NCBI RefSeq assembly: GCF_030814475.1
Contig: NZ_JAUSVF010000001.1
Span: 1,385,001-1,449,000, forward strand
Direction of reading: 5' to 3'
DNA from: Pararhizobium capsulatum DSM 1112
GTDB lineage: Bacteria > Pseudomonadota > Alphaproteobacteria > Rhizobiales > Rhizobiaceae
DNA: 64,000 bases
The notes under the pieces are model-generated. The model ran no database searches. It was not told where the DNA came from and saw only the letters and a program-made list of their open reading frames with translations. The translations under genes were made by a program, and so were the position numbers. This document shows, in pieces, positions 9,692-18,726 of this stretch. The first letter of the stretch is position 1. Every line of letters starts with the position of its first letter.

Positions 9692-11644
9692 ATGCAAGCA
9701 GATCGCCCCCTGTGGGTTCCATCGCGGGAATTTATCGCCGAAACGCCGTTGAAAGCGTTCATGGACTGGTGCGCCGACCGTTTTTCGAAAGAATTCGAGG
9801 ATGTCGATGCCTTTCATGCCTGGTCGGTGGAGGAGCGTGCCGATTTCTGGGCGGCCGTCTGGGATTTCTGCGATGTGAAGGGCGATCGCGGCGAGCGGGC
9901 GCTGATCAACGGCGACGACATGCTTGCGGCCCGGTTTTTTCCTGATGCGACGCTGAACTTTACCGAAAATCTCCTGCGCCTTTCGGGAGAGGGAGATGCG
10001 CTGGTTTTCTGGGGTGAGGACAAGGTGAAGAGCCGCATGTCCTGGAACGAACTCCGCGCGCTGGTTTCCCGCCTTCAACAGGCCTTCAAGGCTGCGGGTA
10101 TCGGCAACGGCGACCGCGTTGCGGCGATGATGCCGAACATGCCCGAGACTTTTGCCTGCATGCTTGCAACCGCGTCCATCGGCGCAATCTGGTCCTCCTG
10201 TTCGCCGGATTTTGGCGAGCAGGGTGTGCTGGACCGGTTTGGCCAGATCAAGCCCAGCCTCTTCATCGTCTGCGATGGTTACTGGTATGCCGGCAAAAAG
10301 CAGAATATCGCCGCCAAGGTTGGCGCCATCGCCAGCGGGCTTGGCGCGCCGACGGTCGTTGTGCCCTATGTCGGCGGCACGCAGGAGCTTGCCGCCTCGC
10401 TGGAGGCTGGCTGCACGATTGGCGATTTCATCGCGCCTTTCCAGGCGGGGCTGATTGAATACGAACGATTGCCCTTCTCGCACCCGCTCTACATTCTCTT
10501 CTCGTCCGGCACGACCGGTATTCCCAAGTGCATCGTCCACTCGGCGGGCGGCACCCTGCTGCAGCACCTGAAGGAACACCGTTTCCATTGCAGCCTGAAA
10601 GAGGGCGACAAGCTCTTCTACTTCACCACGTGTGGCTGGATGATGTGGAACTGGCTGGCTTCCGGGCTCGCTGTTGGTGCCACACTCTGCCTGTTCGATG
10701 GCTCGCCGTTCCATCCGAGCGGCAACGTGCTTTTCGACTACGCGCAGGAAGAAGCCTTCGCAGTCTTCGGCACCTCGGCGAAATATATTGATGCCGTTCG
10801 AAAGGGTGGCTACACGCCGGTTTCGACCCATGATCTTTCGTCGTTGCGGTTGATGACATCCACGGGATCGCCCCTGGCGCCCGAAGGCTTTATGTTCGTC
10901 TACGAGGGCATCAAGCCTGATGTCCAGCTGGCCTCCATTTCCGGGGGGACGGACATTGTCTCGTGTTTCGTCCTCGGCAATCCCCTGAAGCCCGTCTGGC
11001 GCGGCGAGATCCAGGGGCCGGGGCTGGGACTTGCGATCGATGTCTGGAATGACGAAGGTCATTCGGTCCGCGAAGAAAAGGGCGAACTCGTCTGCACCAG
11101 GGCCTTTCCCTCGATGCCGGTGATGTTCTGGAACGACCCCGAAGGTCAGAAATATCGCGCCGCCTATTTCGAGCGCTTCGACAATGTCTGGTGCCATGGC
11201 GATTTCGCCGAGTGGACCAAGCATGGAGGCCTCGTCATCCACGGCCGCTCTGACGCAACGCTCAATCCGGGTGGTGTGCGGATTGGCACGGCCGAGATCT
11301 ACAATCAGGTCGAGCAGTTGGATGAGGTGCAGGAGGCACTTTGCATCGGTCAGGACTGGGACGATGACGTACGCGTCGTGCTTTTCGTGCGGCTTGCCGC
11401 CGGGCAGACGTTGACGGATGATCTGGTCAAGACGATCAAGACGAAGATCCGCACCGGAGCCTCGCCACGGCATGTGCCTGCCAAGATCATCGCGGTCTCG
11501 GATATCCCGCGCACAAAGTCCGGCAAGATTGTCGAGCTTGCCGTCCGCGAAGTTGTTCATGGCCGAGCGGTGAAAAACAAGGAGGCTTTGGCCAATCCCG
11601 AGGCCCTGGACCTCTATGCGGATCTGGCTGAGTTGAAGGCCTGA
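9692..11644 (+). CDS. Acetoacetate-CoA ligase
   Basis: Activates acetoacetate to acetoacetyl-CoA with ATP, linking ketone body and poly-hydroxybutyrate breakdown to central metabolism. The 650 residues match the family length. The AMP-binding P-loop SSGTTGIPK is near residue 270, and the C-terminal lysine motif [10 protein letters not shown] near residue 612. Family-specific blocks such as [11 protein letters not shown] are present. The start at 9692 follows GGAGGAAAC; the TTG six codons upstream is rejected. The phasin gene 6 kb away suggests that PHB metabolism is active in this organism. Symbols acsA2 and aacS have both been used for such genes. Confidence 0.93.
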   Translation: MQADRPLWVPSREFIAETPLKAFMDWCADRFSKEFEDVDAFHAWSVEERADFWAAVWDFCDVKGDRGERALINGDDMLAARFFPDATLNFTENLLRLSGEGDALVFWGEDKVKSRMSWNELRALVSRLQQAFKAAGIGNGDRVAAMMPNMPETFACMLATASIGAIWSSCSPDFGEQGVLDRFGQIKPSLFIVCDGYWYAGKKQNIAAKVGAIASGLGAPTVVVPYVGGTQELAASLEAGCTIGDFIAPFQAGLIEYERLPFSHPLYILFSSGTTGIPKCIVHSAGGTLLQHLKEHRFHCSLKEGDKLFYFTTCGWMMWNWLASGLAVGATLCLFDGSPFHPSGNVLFDYAQEEAFAVFGTSAKYIDAVRKGGYTPVSTHDLSSLRLMTSTGSPLAPEGFMFVYEGIKPDVQLASISGGTDIVSCFVLGNPLKPVWRGEIQGPGLGLAIDVWNDEGHSVREEKGELVCTRAFPSMPVMFWNDPEGQKYRAAYFERFDNVWCHGDFAEWTKHGGLVIHGRSDATLNPGGVRIGTAEIYNQVEQLDEVQEALCIGQDWDDDVRVVLFVRLAAGQTLTDDLVKTIKTKIRTGASPRHVPAKIIAVSDIPRTKSGKIVELAVREVVHGRAVKNKEALANPEALDLYADLAELKA

Positions 11645-11870
11645 TTTTCCGGCGCCGCCGTTAAGGTTTTCGGGCTTTCCGAATTAACCACTTCGTAAAG
11701 CTTGGCGGAAACTACGAAAACTGGTGGGGTTGCTGGAAAGGTTTTGTTTACGGATGGCGGCGCATTTTGATCTCAACTTGAGGCCGCCCGATGCAGGGAT
11801 TGGCTTTCGGCTCTTGCCGACATTGACATGATGTCCTTTCCCCTCGAGCTGACGTTTAGCATTCAAACTC
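11645..11870. other. Non-coding stretch, possible small RNA
   Basis: 226 bp between the acetoacetate-CoA ligase and a strong intrinsic terminator, longer than a usual 3' UTR. No convincing ORF; a 62-codon antisense frame has no ribosome site. A TTGACA at 11823-11828 lacks a clear -10 partner. The region could encode a small RNA ending at the terminator, or be a long 3' UTR. Confidence 0.3.
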
Positions 11871-11898
11871 AAGGCAGCCTCAGTGGCTGCCTTTTTTT
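11871..11898 (+). terminator. Intrinsic terminator
   Basis: AAGGCAGCC (11871-11879) pairs perfectly with GGCTGCCTT (11885-11893) around a 5-nt loop, followed by a run of T. It lies 227 bp after the ligase stop and just before the convergent permease gene. Confidence 0.85.
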
Positions 11899-11908
11899 CA
11901 GCTGCCGC

Positions 11909-13609
11909 TCAGTGAGCACGGTCGAGCGAGCGTGACACCAGAATGACGGGGATCATCCCGGCAATGACGATGATCATCGCCGCGACCGAAGCGTCCTCGA
12001 CCTTTGCCCGGGAGGCCTGCTCGTAGACAAGCGTCGCCAGCGTGTTGAAATTGAAGGGCCGCAGCATGATCGTCGCGGAAAGCTCCTTCATCGATTCAAT
12101 GAAGACGAGCAGGGCGGCCGAAAGCACCGCCGGTCGCATCATCGGGATGAGCACGCTCCAGAGCGTCTGGCTGCCGTTGCGGCCAAGGGTGCGGGCGGCC
12201 ATGTCGAGATGCGGGGAAAGCTTTTGGAAACCGGCTTCAATGGAGCCTTCCGCCATCGTCAGGAACCGCACCGTGCAGGCATAGATGATGGCAAAGCCTG
12301 TTCCCGACAGCAGGAGACCGGTCGAGATGCCGGCATGCTGCCGAAGAAACGCATCCAGCCCGTTGTCGAAACCGGCAAGCGGAAACAGCACCCCGATGGC
12401 GAGCACCGTTCCCGGCACGCCGTAGCCGATGGAGGAGAGGCGTCCTGCAATGGTGATCAGACGCGAGCGACTGGTGCGGGCAGCATAGGCAAGGACGAAG
12501 CCGAGAAGCACAGTCAGGATGGCGGCGGTCGCCGAGACGAAAATGCTGTTGATCAGCGCCTTCAGCAACCGCGGCTCAAAAAGCTGGTGAAGTCGCTTTG
12601 CCGCATAGTCGCCAAGCACGAGGAACGGCACGGCAAAACCGAGCAGGATCGGCAGGGCGCAAATGCTGACGGCCACACCTGCCTGCCAGCCTTTCAGCTT
12701 GAGCCGCACGGCGTCGTGCACGGCCGCCGTCGTCTTCTGGCTGGAGAAGCGCTGCCGGCGCCGCGCAGCGCGTTCGATGAGCATCAGCAACACCACAAAG
12801 ACCAGCATGATGCAGGCAATCTGGGCCGCACCAGCAAGGCTGCCGCGGTTCAGCCAGGTATCGAAGATCGAGAAGGTCAGGGTCTGAACGCCCAGGAATT
12901 CCACCGCGCCAATGTCGTTCAGCGTTTCCATGGCAACCAGCGTCAGGCCGACCATGATCGCCGGGCGCGCCATGGGAATCTGGACTTTCAGAAACACTCG
13001 CCAGGGGCTAGCCCCAAGCGTGCGCGCCACGTCAGCTGTCGCGCGCCCCTGCATCAGAAACATCGAGCGGCAGGCCAGATAGATGTACGGATAAAGAACG
13101 GAACTCAGCACCAGAACAGCGCCGCCGAGGGATCGGATATCAGGAAACCAATAGTCGCGGCTGGTCTTGAAGCCGATGAAAAATCGTAGAAGCGACTGAA
13201 TCGGCCCCGTGAAGGTGAAGAGCTCGCCAAAGGCATAGGCAGAGAGATAAGCGGGGATCGCGAGCGGCAGCACCAGAGCGGCGGAGAAAAAGCGCCGCGC
13301 GGGAAAGTCGCAGCTTGCGATCAGCCAAGCGGTGATGATGCCGGTGATGCAGGTTGCCGTTCCCGTCATCGCCACCAGCGACAGTGTTCGTATGGTCGCG
13401 CGCGGAATGACGTTTGCCATCAGATGCGGCCAGTCGCTGCCGCCACCGGAAATGGCCAGCCATATGATGGCAACGACTGGAACGAGAACAATGGTGCAGG
13501 CAAGGACGGCGGCGGCTGCAAGTCCCGGATGGCCGCCGGCGATACCTCGCCCTTTTGCCTTGGTACCGGCTGGACGCGCCACCGCGGCGACTGAGGTTTC
13601 TGTCTGCAC
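11909..13609 (-). CDS. Iron(III)-type ABC transporter permease, fused double domain (FbpB/SfuB-like)
   Basis: An inner-membrane permease of 566 residues with two tandem binding-protein-dependent transport domains (about residues 50-290 and 320-560) and about 12 membrane segments. Each half has an EAA-type loop (ARTLGASPWRVFLKVQIP and ARTLGRNGSQTLWSVLIP). This architecture is typical of FbpB/SfuB ferric iron or thiamine-type importers. GTG at 13609 is preferred, with AGAAG 8 nt upstream; the longer frame to 13657 lacks a ribosome site. No receptor or ATPase gene adjoins it. The nearest candidate receptor is the iron-binding gene at 30.5 kb. Confidence 0.82.
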   Translation of the reverse strand: MQTETSVAAVARPAGTKAKGRGIAGGHPGLAAAAVLACTIVLVPVVAIIWLAISGGGSDWPHLMANVIPRATIRTLSLVAMTGTATCITGIITAWLIASCDFPARRFFSAALVLPLAIPAYLSAYAFGELFTFTGPIQSLLRFFIGFKTSRDYWFPDIRSLGGAVLVLSSVLYPYIYLACRSMFLMQGRATADVARTLGASPWRVFLKVQIPMARPAIMVGLTLVAMETLNDIGAVEFLGVQTLTFSIFDTWLNRGSLAGAAQIACIMLVFVVLLMLIERAARRRQRFSSQKTTAAVHDAVRLKLKGWQAGVAVSICALPILLGFAVPFLVLGDYAAKRLHQLFEPRLLKALINSIFVSATAAILTVLLGFVLAYAARTSRSRLITIAGRLSSIGYGVPGTVLAIGVLFPLAGFDNGLDAFLRQHAGISTGLLLSGTGFAIIYACTVRFLTMAEGSIEAGFQKLSPHLDMAARTLGRNGSQTLWSVLIPMMRPAVLSAALLVFIESMKELSATIMLRPFNFNTLATLVYEQASRAKVEDASVAAMIIVIAGMIPVILVSRSLDRAH

Positions 13610-13754
13610 TTTATCAACTTCTCTGGCGCGGATGCATCGTGGCGATGGTGGCCGCATCGGCGTGTCTTGCCCGTTCTACTGCCGACATTCCTATCGGATA
13701 AAGAAGGGCAGCGAAATCACCATTTACGCTGAAATCGCTTCCCGCAGGCCATAG

Positions 13755-16700
13755 TCAGTTGGCAAGCACACGCTGGGAGGGGAAGCTGACTTCGACCAGG
13801 GTTCCCTCGTTGGGGGTGGAACTGATCGAAAATTGCGCCCGGTTGGCTTCGGCCATCGCCTTTGTGAGCGGCAGGCCAAGCCCGGTGCCGTCGCCCCGCT
13901 TGCGAACCCCGGTCGTCACCTGTCGGAACGGTTTCATGGCCTGTTCAAGCTCGGTGCGGGTCATGCCGATGCCTGTGTCGCGGATGCGCAGCACCACACT
14001 GCCATTGGCTTCATAGGCTGTCGAAACAACAATCTGGCCGCCGGAGGGGGTGAAACGAATGGCATTGGACAGGATGTTGAGCGCCATCTGTTTGATCGAG
14101 CGACTGTCGGCAACCACATTCGGCACCGCGGTTGAAAGCGACGTGCGAATGATCACCCGCTGACCGTTGGCCTGCGGCTGCACCAGCGAAACGGCTTCCG
14201 ACACGGCCTCGTTGATCTCGACAGCGCTGAATTCCAGCTCCATCTCGCCCGCCTCGATCTTCGAGATATCGAGCAGATCGTTGACGATATCGAGCACATG
14301 GCGACCGGAGCGGCCGATGTCGCTGGCGTATTCGACGTAGCGCGGATTGCCGATCGGGCCGAAGTGTTCACTCGCCATCATATCGGAGAAGCCGATGATC
14401 GCGTTGAGCGGCGTGCGGATCTCGTGGCTGATTCTCGCCAGGAAATCGGTCTTGTGGGCATTGGCTGTTTCCGCGGCACGCTTGGCGCTGCGCAACTCTT
14501 CTTCGGTGCGCTTCCATTGGGTAATGTCGCGGATAACGGCGCAATAGCCATTCGAGGACGAAAGTTTGCCCATCGTCATGAACAGGGGAATGAAGCCGCC
14601 GGAAGCTTCGCGGCCGATGACCTCGCGCCCGTCATTCAGCACGCTTGCCACCCCATGGCCGGAAAGTCCCGAAAGATAGTCGATGACAGCCTTCTGGCTT
14701 TCATGGGCAAAGAGCGAGGCAAAGGGTTTGCCACGAATTTCCTCGTCGTCATAGTTGAAGAGAGCGCTCGCGGAACGGTTCAGCGTGCGGATCTCGTTAT
14801 CGGCGCCGATGACGACCACGCCATCCGTCGCAGTTTCGAGGATGGATTGAAGTTCCTCGATCTGCATATGCAGCGCATCGGCGCCTGTATCCGTTTCCGG
14901 GATGTGGTGTGCCGGCGCTTCTTCGGGTTCCGCTGGCTGTTCTGCGGTTGGTGCAGCCGCAAATGTGGAGATCGGTGCCAACGCCAGCAGCAGCGCGCTC
15001 TTTTCCTCCCAGCGAACCGATTGCAGGCGCGCCGTCACGTTCAGCATGCGGCCGTCGTTGCGAAGCAGCATCATCGTGCCGGTTGGCAGGTCCGCCAGCC
15101 CGTCTTCGTCTCCGGCAAACAGGGCGTCGATCCCGCCTTCTTCGTTCAACGCATCCAGGCTGTCAAAACCCGTCAGGGTAAGGAATTCCGGATTGGCGTG
15201 GTAAAGCGTGTCGCCGCTATGGATCAGCAGCGCCACGGGCAGGCCATCGACGATCTCCGCTGTCAGACCGGCCCCTTCGCTATTCCTCGGAGGAACGACA
15301 GCGATCGGCGCGGCGACGGACGGAGCCTCCTCTTCGGCCGGCACGTCCTCGTCATCAGCGGAAGCTTGCGGTGCCGCTTCGACGTTGATGCCAGCGAAAT
15401 CGTCGGCTTCGATCGGCGTGCGGGGTCGCTTTTCAAGGCCGGTGAACGGATCGGCAGGGCTTGCGTTTTCGGTGGCTTCCTCCGATGCAGCAACACGTTT
15501 TTCGACGCTCTCGCCAAGCTGCCGCGCAATCTCGCGGAAGGCCGCCTGCTCGGTGCGCGACAGCGTCTCGCCCGTGGTCTTGCGATGGGAATCCAGTTCA
15601 ACAACCTTGTCGCTTGCACGGCGGCCCGGGCTTTCGGAAAGCCAGAGCGCCGGTCGCTCGCCCCGGAAGGGATCCTCGTTTTGCTCCGTCTCGTCATCTT
15701 CCGACGAGACGAGGTCCGCGAAAAGATCGGCATCACCGGAGGTGATTTTCGGTTCTGATGTCGTTGGCTGATCCGCAGGCAGCATCTCCGGGATGGCCAT
15801 CTCGTCTTGAGCGACGGGCTCAGTCGTTTCGGGTTCGTCTGCCGGCAAAGGCTCGAATTCCAGTTCGACCGGACGGCCGCTGTCGATAGCATCGGCGACA
15901 CGCACGATGCCGAAGCCGCGGAAGCCGTCGAATTCGCGGTTGCGTGAATACGTCGGCAGGGCCGCGAGATCGACCGGAACGACCAGCGCTTCGTTTTCGA
16001 CAGGCCAGAATACGGTCTTGCCGGACCATGTGTCGCGCCGCTTCAAGAGGTCGATGATCGTTCTGTCTGGATCGAGGCCGTAGCGGGCGGCAAGATCCGC
16101 GAAGCTGCGCCCGACGACATCGGCTGCGCGCGGACCGACAGCGCTTGCGAATTCTTCGGATATCTCGCTGAAGCGACCGTTTGCATCGATCTTCCAGACG
16201 AACCGGACCGCGCGTCCGCGCGGGTCGAAGCGGAAGCCTTCGTCATCCTGGGGAATTGCGGAAGCGGCTTCGGCAGTGTCGCCCTCAGCAGGTGGGACTT
16301 CAGCCTCCAGGGCAGGGCTCTCATCGCTCGCATGATCGTCCGCAACCGGTGCGATATCTGCAAGAAGTTCAGGTTCAGCAACAGGAGCAGCGTCGTCTTC
16401 CGGCAGCGGAGGTGGTTCGTTCGCTTCAACGGTTTCGTCGTCTGCCGGTGCAATGCTTTCCGCCTCGATGACATCTGCCATGATCGCCTGATCATCAGCG
16501 GCAATAGCTTCCGGCTCCACAACGGTCTCGACTTCCTGCTCGAAGCCTTCCGAGGTGAACGCGGATTCCAGCGGTGTTTCGTCCGCTTCCGTTACCGGCT
16601 CGGATTGCGCCTCCGCCGGGAGGTCGGTGTTTTCAGTTTCAGGGGTTGTGTTTGTCTGCGCCTCGTCGGCTTCCGTCGCAGCCGGGGTCGATTCGAGCTC

Positions 16701-17561
16701 TGATGTTTCGAGCTCGAAAGTTTCGACGGGGATGTCTAGCCGCTGATCAAGTTCCAGCTCTTCGTGGACCTCGGCCGCATCCTCGATTGATTCGGGAACC
16801 TGCGCGTTCAGGGCCGGGAGTTCTGCGGTATGTTCAGCATTTTCGATGGTTGCAACCGTGGCCGGTGCAAACGTCTCGTCGGGATCCATATTGCCGAGAA
16901 TGGTCTCGACGGCGAACAGCAGATGCAGCGCCGGATCGTCGGACAGCTTGCCGATTGCCGCCGGCAGATGGCCTTTGCCTGTTGCGACCGGCCGCTTGAT
17001 CAGCCAATCGGGATCGCGCGCTGCGGCTGACACGAGCGCCTGGCAGGTTTGCGGCGTCATGGAAAGGCCGGCGAACCCGCCGGATGCAGCAAGCACCGTG
17101 CCGTCTGCATCCAGAACGGCCATATGGGTATCCGGATCGTCGAGGCCGGAAATCATCCGCCGGGCATTTTCGGTCAAGGACTGCCGCTTGCCGACGCTTG
17201 GCGCAGAAAAAAGAACAGCCGTTTCACCTGGGCGCACGGTGATCATCTCGACGGCAGCGTTGACAGGCAAGCTCCGGAAACCCGATGCAAGCCGCATAAG
17301 GAATGTCCGGTGATCGCCGCTGCGGCCCAGCTGGCGCGCGGCTGCTGCGAGCTGGCGAAAAGCCACGTCGCTGCGTTCAGCACCAAGATCGAGGAAGTCA
17401 TAAACGGAATCGAATCCGAAAAGCGCTGCCCCCGCTCCGTTTGACCAGAGAATGCTGCCCATGTCCGGTGAGAACAGCACAGCCGCGTCACCACGAGTGA
17501 AATGCTCCCGCACCCGTTCGTGAACGGCGATATCGATAAAGGGGTAGAATTTTGCGGGCAT
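13755..17561 (-). CDS. Very large PAS-domain sensor histidine kinase (PdhS/PleC/DivJ family)
   Basis: A 1268-residue cytoplasmic kinase with no clear membrane helix. PAS-like segments lie near residues 20-100, 450-530, 775-850 and 905-1010. HisKA has the H-box RISHEIRTPLNAIIGFSDMM near residue 1040, and HATPase has a GDGTGLGLPL G-box near 1220. The H-box region closely matches the DivJ/PleC/PdhS kinases that control DivK and CtrA and mark cell poles in alphaproteobacteria. The middle (about 250-440 and 560-760) is extremely Glu/Asp/Ala/Pro rich and probably disordered. I recall an Agrobacterium PdhS paralogue a few genes from aceA, which fits, but assignment to PdhS1 is inference. Confidence 0.75.
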   Translation of the reverse strand: MPAKFYPFIDIAVHERVREHFTRGDAAVLFSPDMGSILWSNGAGAALFGFDSVYDFLDLGAERSDVAFRQLAAAARQLGRSGDHRTFLMRLASGFRSLPVNAAVEMITVRPGETAVLFSAPSVGKRQSLTENARRMISGLDDPDTHMAVLDADGTVLAASGGFAGLSMTPQTCQALVSAAARDPDWLIKRPVATGKGHLPAAIGKLSDDPALHLLFAVETILGNMDPDETFAPATVATIENAEHTAELPALNAQVPESIEDAAEVHEELELDQRLDIPVETFELETSELESTPAATEADEAQTNTTPETENTDLPAEAQSEPVTEADETPLESAFTSEGFEQEVETVVEPEAIAADDQAIMADVIEAESIAPADDETVEANEPPPLPEDDAAPVAEPELLADIAPVADDHASDESPALEAEVPPAEGDTAEAASAIPQDDEGFRFDPRGRAVRFVWKIDANGRFSEISEEFASAVGPRAADVVGRSFADLAARYGLDPDRTIIDLLKRRDTWSGKTVFWPVENEALVVPVDLAALPTYSRNREFDGFRGFGIVRVADAIDSGRPVELEFEPLPADEPETTEPVAQDEMAIPEMLPADQPTTSEPKITSGDADLFADLVSSEDDETEQNEDPFRGERPALWLSESPGRRASDKVVELDSHRKTTGETLSRTEQAAFREIARQLGESVEKRVAASEEATENASPADPFTGLEKRPRTPIEADDFAGINVEAAPQASADDEDVPAEEEAPSVAAPIAVVPPRNSEGAGLTAEIVDGLPVALLIHSGDTLYHANPEFLTLTGFDSLDALNEEGGIDALFAGDEDGLADLPTGTMMLLRNDGRMLNVTARLQSVRWEEKSALLLALAPISTFAAAPTAEQPAEPEEAPAHHIPETDTGADALHMQIEELQSILETATDGVVVIGADNEIRTLNRSASALFNYDDEEIRGKPFASLFAHESQKAVIDYLSGLSGHGVASVLNDGREVIGREASGGFIPLFMTMGKLSSSNGYCAVIRDITQWKRTEEELRSAKRAAETANAHKTDFLARISHEIRTPLNAIIGFSDMMASEHFGPIGNPRYVEYASDIGRSGRHVLDIVNDLLDISKIEAGEMELEFSAVEINEAVSEAVSLVQPQANGQRVIIRTSLSTAVPNVVADSRSIKQMALNILSNAIRFTPSGGQIVVSTAYEANGSVVLRIRDTGIGMTRTELEQAMKPFRQVTTGVRKRGDGTGLGLPLTKAMAEANRAQFSISSTPNEGTLVEVSFPSQRVLAN

Positions 17562-17704
17562 CAGCGAACCTGTCGGCGGCGCCGTCCTACGGCCGGATTG
17601 TTAATACTCTATTAAGAGAATAGCGAGCGCGGACCGAAGGGTCCAGCTTTCCCGGTCGAGCGGACAGGCTTTCGCCGCGCAAGGTTAACGCGGCAGCATT
17701 GTAA

Positions 17705-17738
17705 ATTGTGCAATGCACAATATATTGCATTGCACAAT
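17705..17738. promoter_or_regulatory. Nested palindrome upstream of the phasin gene
   Basis: ATTGTGCAATG (17705-17715) and CATTGCACAAT (17728-17738) form a perfect 11-bp inverted repeat around CACAATATATTG, and TTGTGCAATGCACAA is itself palindromic. It lies 74 bp before the phasin start. TGC/GCA-rich palindromes are targets of PHB-responsive PhaR/AniA repressors, so this is a candidate phasin operator. Confidence 0.5.
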
Positions 17739-17811
17739 GGAATGGATTATATGAGCCGTATCGATTACAGTGGATGCCTCAGGTGAGGGTCCAAACCAAG
17801 GAGCGCATGAC

Positions 17812-18258
17812 ATGGCTACCAAGAAGACCGAAGACGCATTTTCTCTCAATGCTTTCGACCCGGCGAAGGCCACCGACGCTTTCCGCGATTTCGCGGAAAA
17901 GGGTGTCGCCCAGTCCAAGGAAGCCTATGCCAAGATGAAGACGGCAGCAGAGGATGCGACGAAGACGGTCGAAGCGACGCTTGAAAGTGCCCAGTCCGGC
18001 ACGGTCGAGCTTGGCCTGAAGGCAATCGACGCGCTGCGGACCAATGCTGAAAGCTCCCTGTCGCATATGGAAGCGCTGCTCGGTGTAAAGTCGCTGTCGG
18101 AACTCTTCGAACTCCAGACTGCCTTCATCCGCAAGCAGGCAGAGCTTGCCATGGAGCAGGCGAAGTCGATGCAGGAAGCCACCAAGAAGGTTGCTGAAAG
18201 CGTCGCGAAGCCCAGCAAGGATGCCGCCGAAAAGGCGATATCGACCTTCAAGAAGTAG
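17812..18258 (+). CDS. Phasin family protein
   Basis: A 148-residue, highly charged, Ala/Lys/Glu-rich helical protein of the phasin family, which coats poly-hydroxybutyrate granules. Features are an N-terminal FNAFDPAKATDAFRDFAEKG-like segment, a central amphipathic region, and an AAEKA-type lysine-rich tail. The ATG at 17812 follows AAGGAG by 8 nt. The gene is monocistronic: a nested palindrome precedes it and a strong terminator follows. The acetoacetate-CoA ligase at 9.7 kb belongs to the same metabolism. Confidence 0.88.
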   Translation: MATKKTEDAFSLNAFDPAKATDAFRDFAEKGVAQSKEAYAKMKTAAEDATKTVEATLESAQSGTVELGLKAIDALRTNAESSLSHMEALLGVKSLSELFELQTAFIRKQAELAMEQAKSMQEATKKVAESVAKPSKDAAEKAISTFKK

Positions 18259-18279
18259 GCACTTTCGTTTCCGCAATAG

Positions 18280-18316
18280 AACAAGGCCGTCGCATGAAAG
18301 CGGCGGCCTTGTTGTT
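18280..18316 (+). terminator. Terminator of the phasin gene
   Basis: CAAGGCCGTCGC (18282-18293) pairs with GCGGCGGCCTTG (18300-18311) with one wobble and a 6-nt loop, followed by TTGTTG. Confidence 0.8.
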
Positions 18317-18474
18317 GAGACGGCGCGTGAGCGTGCGGCCGCTTCAGTATTCGAAAGACGAAAGCCGGATTGCTGTATAGCCGTTTTTTTCACGGCAGGC
18401 CGCAAGTTAAGGCTTGCAAAAAAATCGGACTGCTCGTATTGCACCTCCGAAAGCGCGACAGCGCTTGTTGTTGT

Positions 18475-18551
18475 GCGGTTGTAGCTCAGTTGGTTAGAGC
18501 GCAGGTTTGTGGCACCTGAGGTCGGAGGTTCGAGACCCCCCAACCGTACCA
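18475..18551 (+). tRNA. tRNA-His (GTG anticodon)
   Basis: A 77-nt cloverleaf. Acceptor GCGGTTG (18475-18481) pairs with CAACCGT; D arm GCTCAGTTGGTTAGAGC; anticodon stem CAGGT/ACCTG around a TTGTGGC loop reading GTG; T arm with TTCGAGA loop; discriminator A, then encoded CCA. No G is encoded at -1 (the base is T) and position 73 is A rather than C. This is the known alphaproteobacterial variant read by a divergent HisRS. Confidence 0.95.
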
Positions 18552-18726
18552 TTCTTTCCACATTTATTCCCCCCAAAAATATGGATTGACGGCCGTGCCG
18601 CTCCATCTATCGCATCGTTTCGCGATATCGGGCTTGAACTCCACAAAAATTTGACGGTTGTTTAAACCAAGCTTTCTTCCCGATTATAGAGTGTGGGGCG
18701 ATTTGACTGCAAAAAGGGAAACAGCA

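Noticed and set aside
9584..11560. A 658-codon minus-strand frame opposite the acetoacetate-CoA ligase gene
   Set aside because: It is the mirror of a well-conserved ligase and has no recognisable motif or ribosome site.
11684..11872. A 62-codon minus-strand frame in the ligase-permease gap
   Set aside because: No ribosome site, ordinary composition, and it overlaps the terminator stem.
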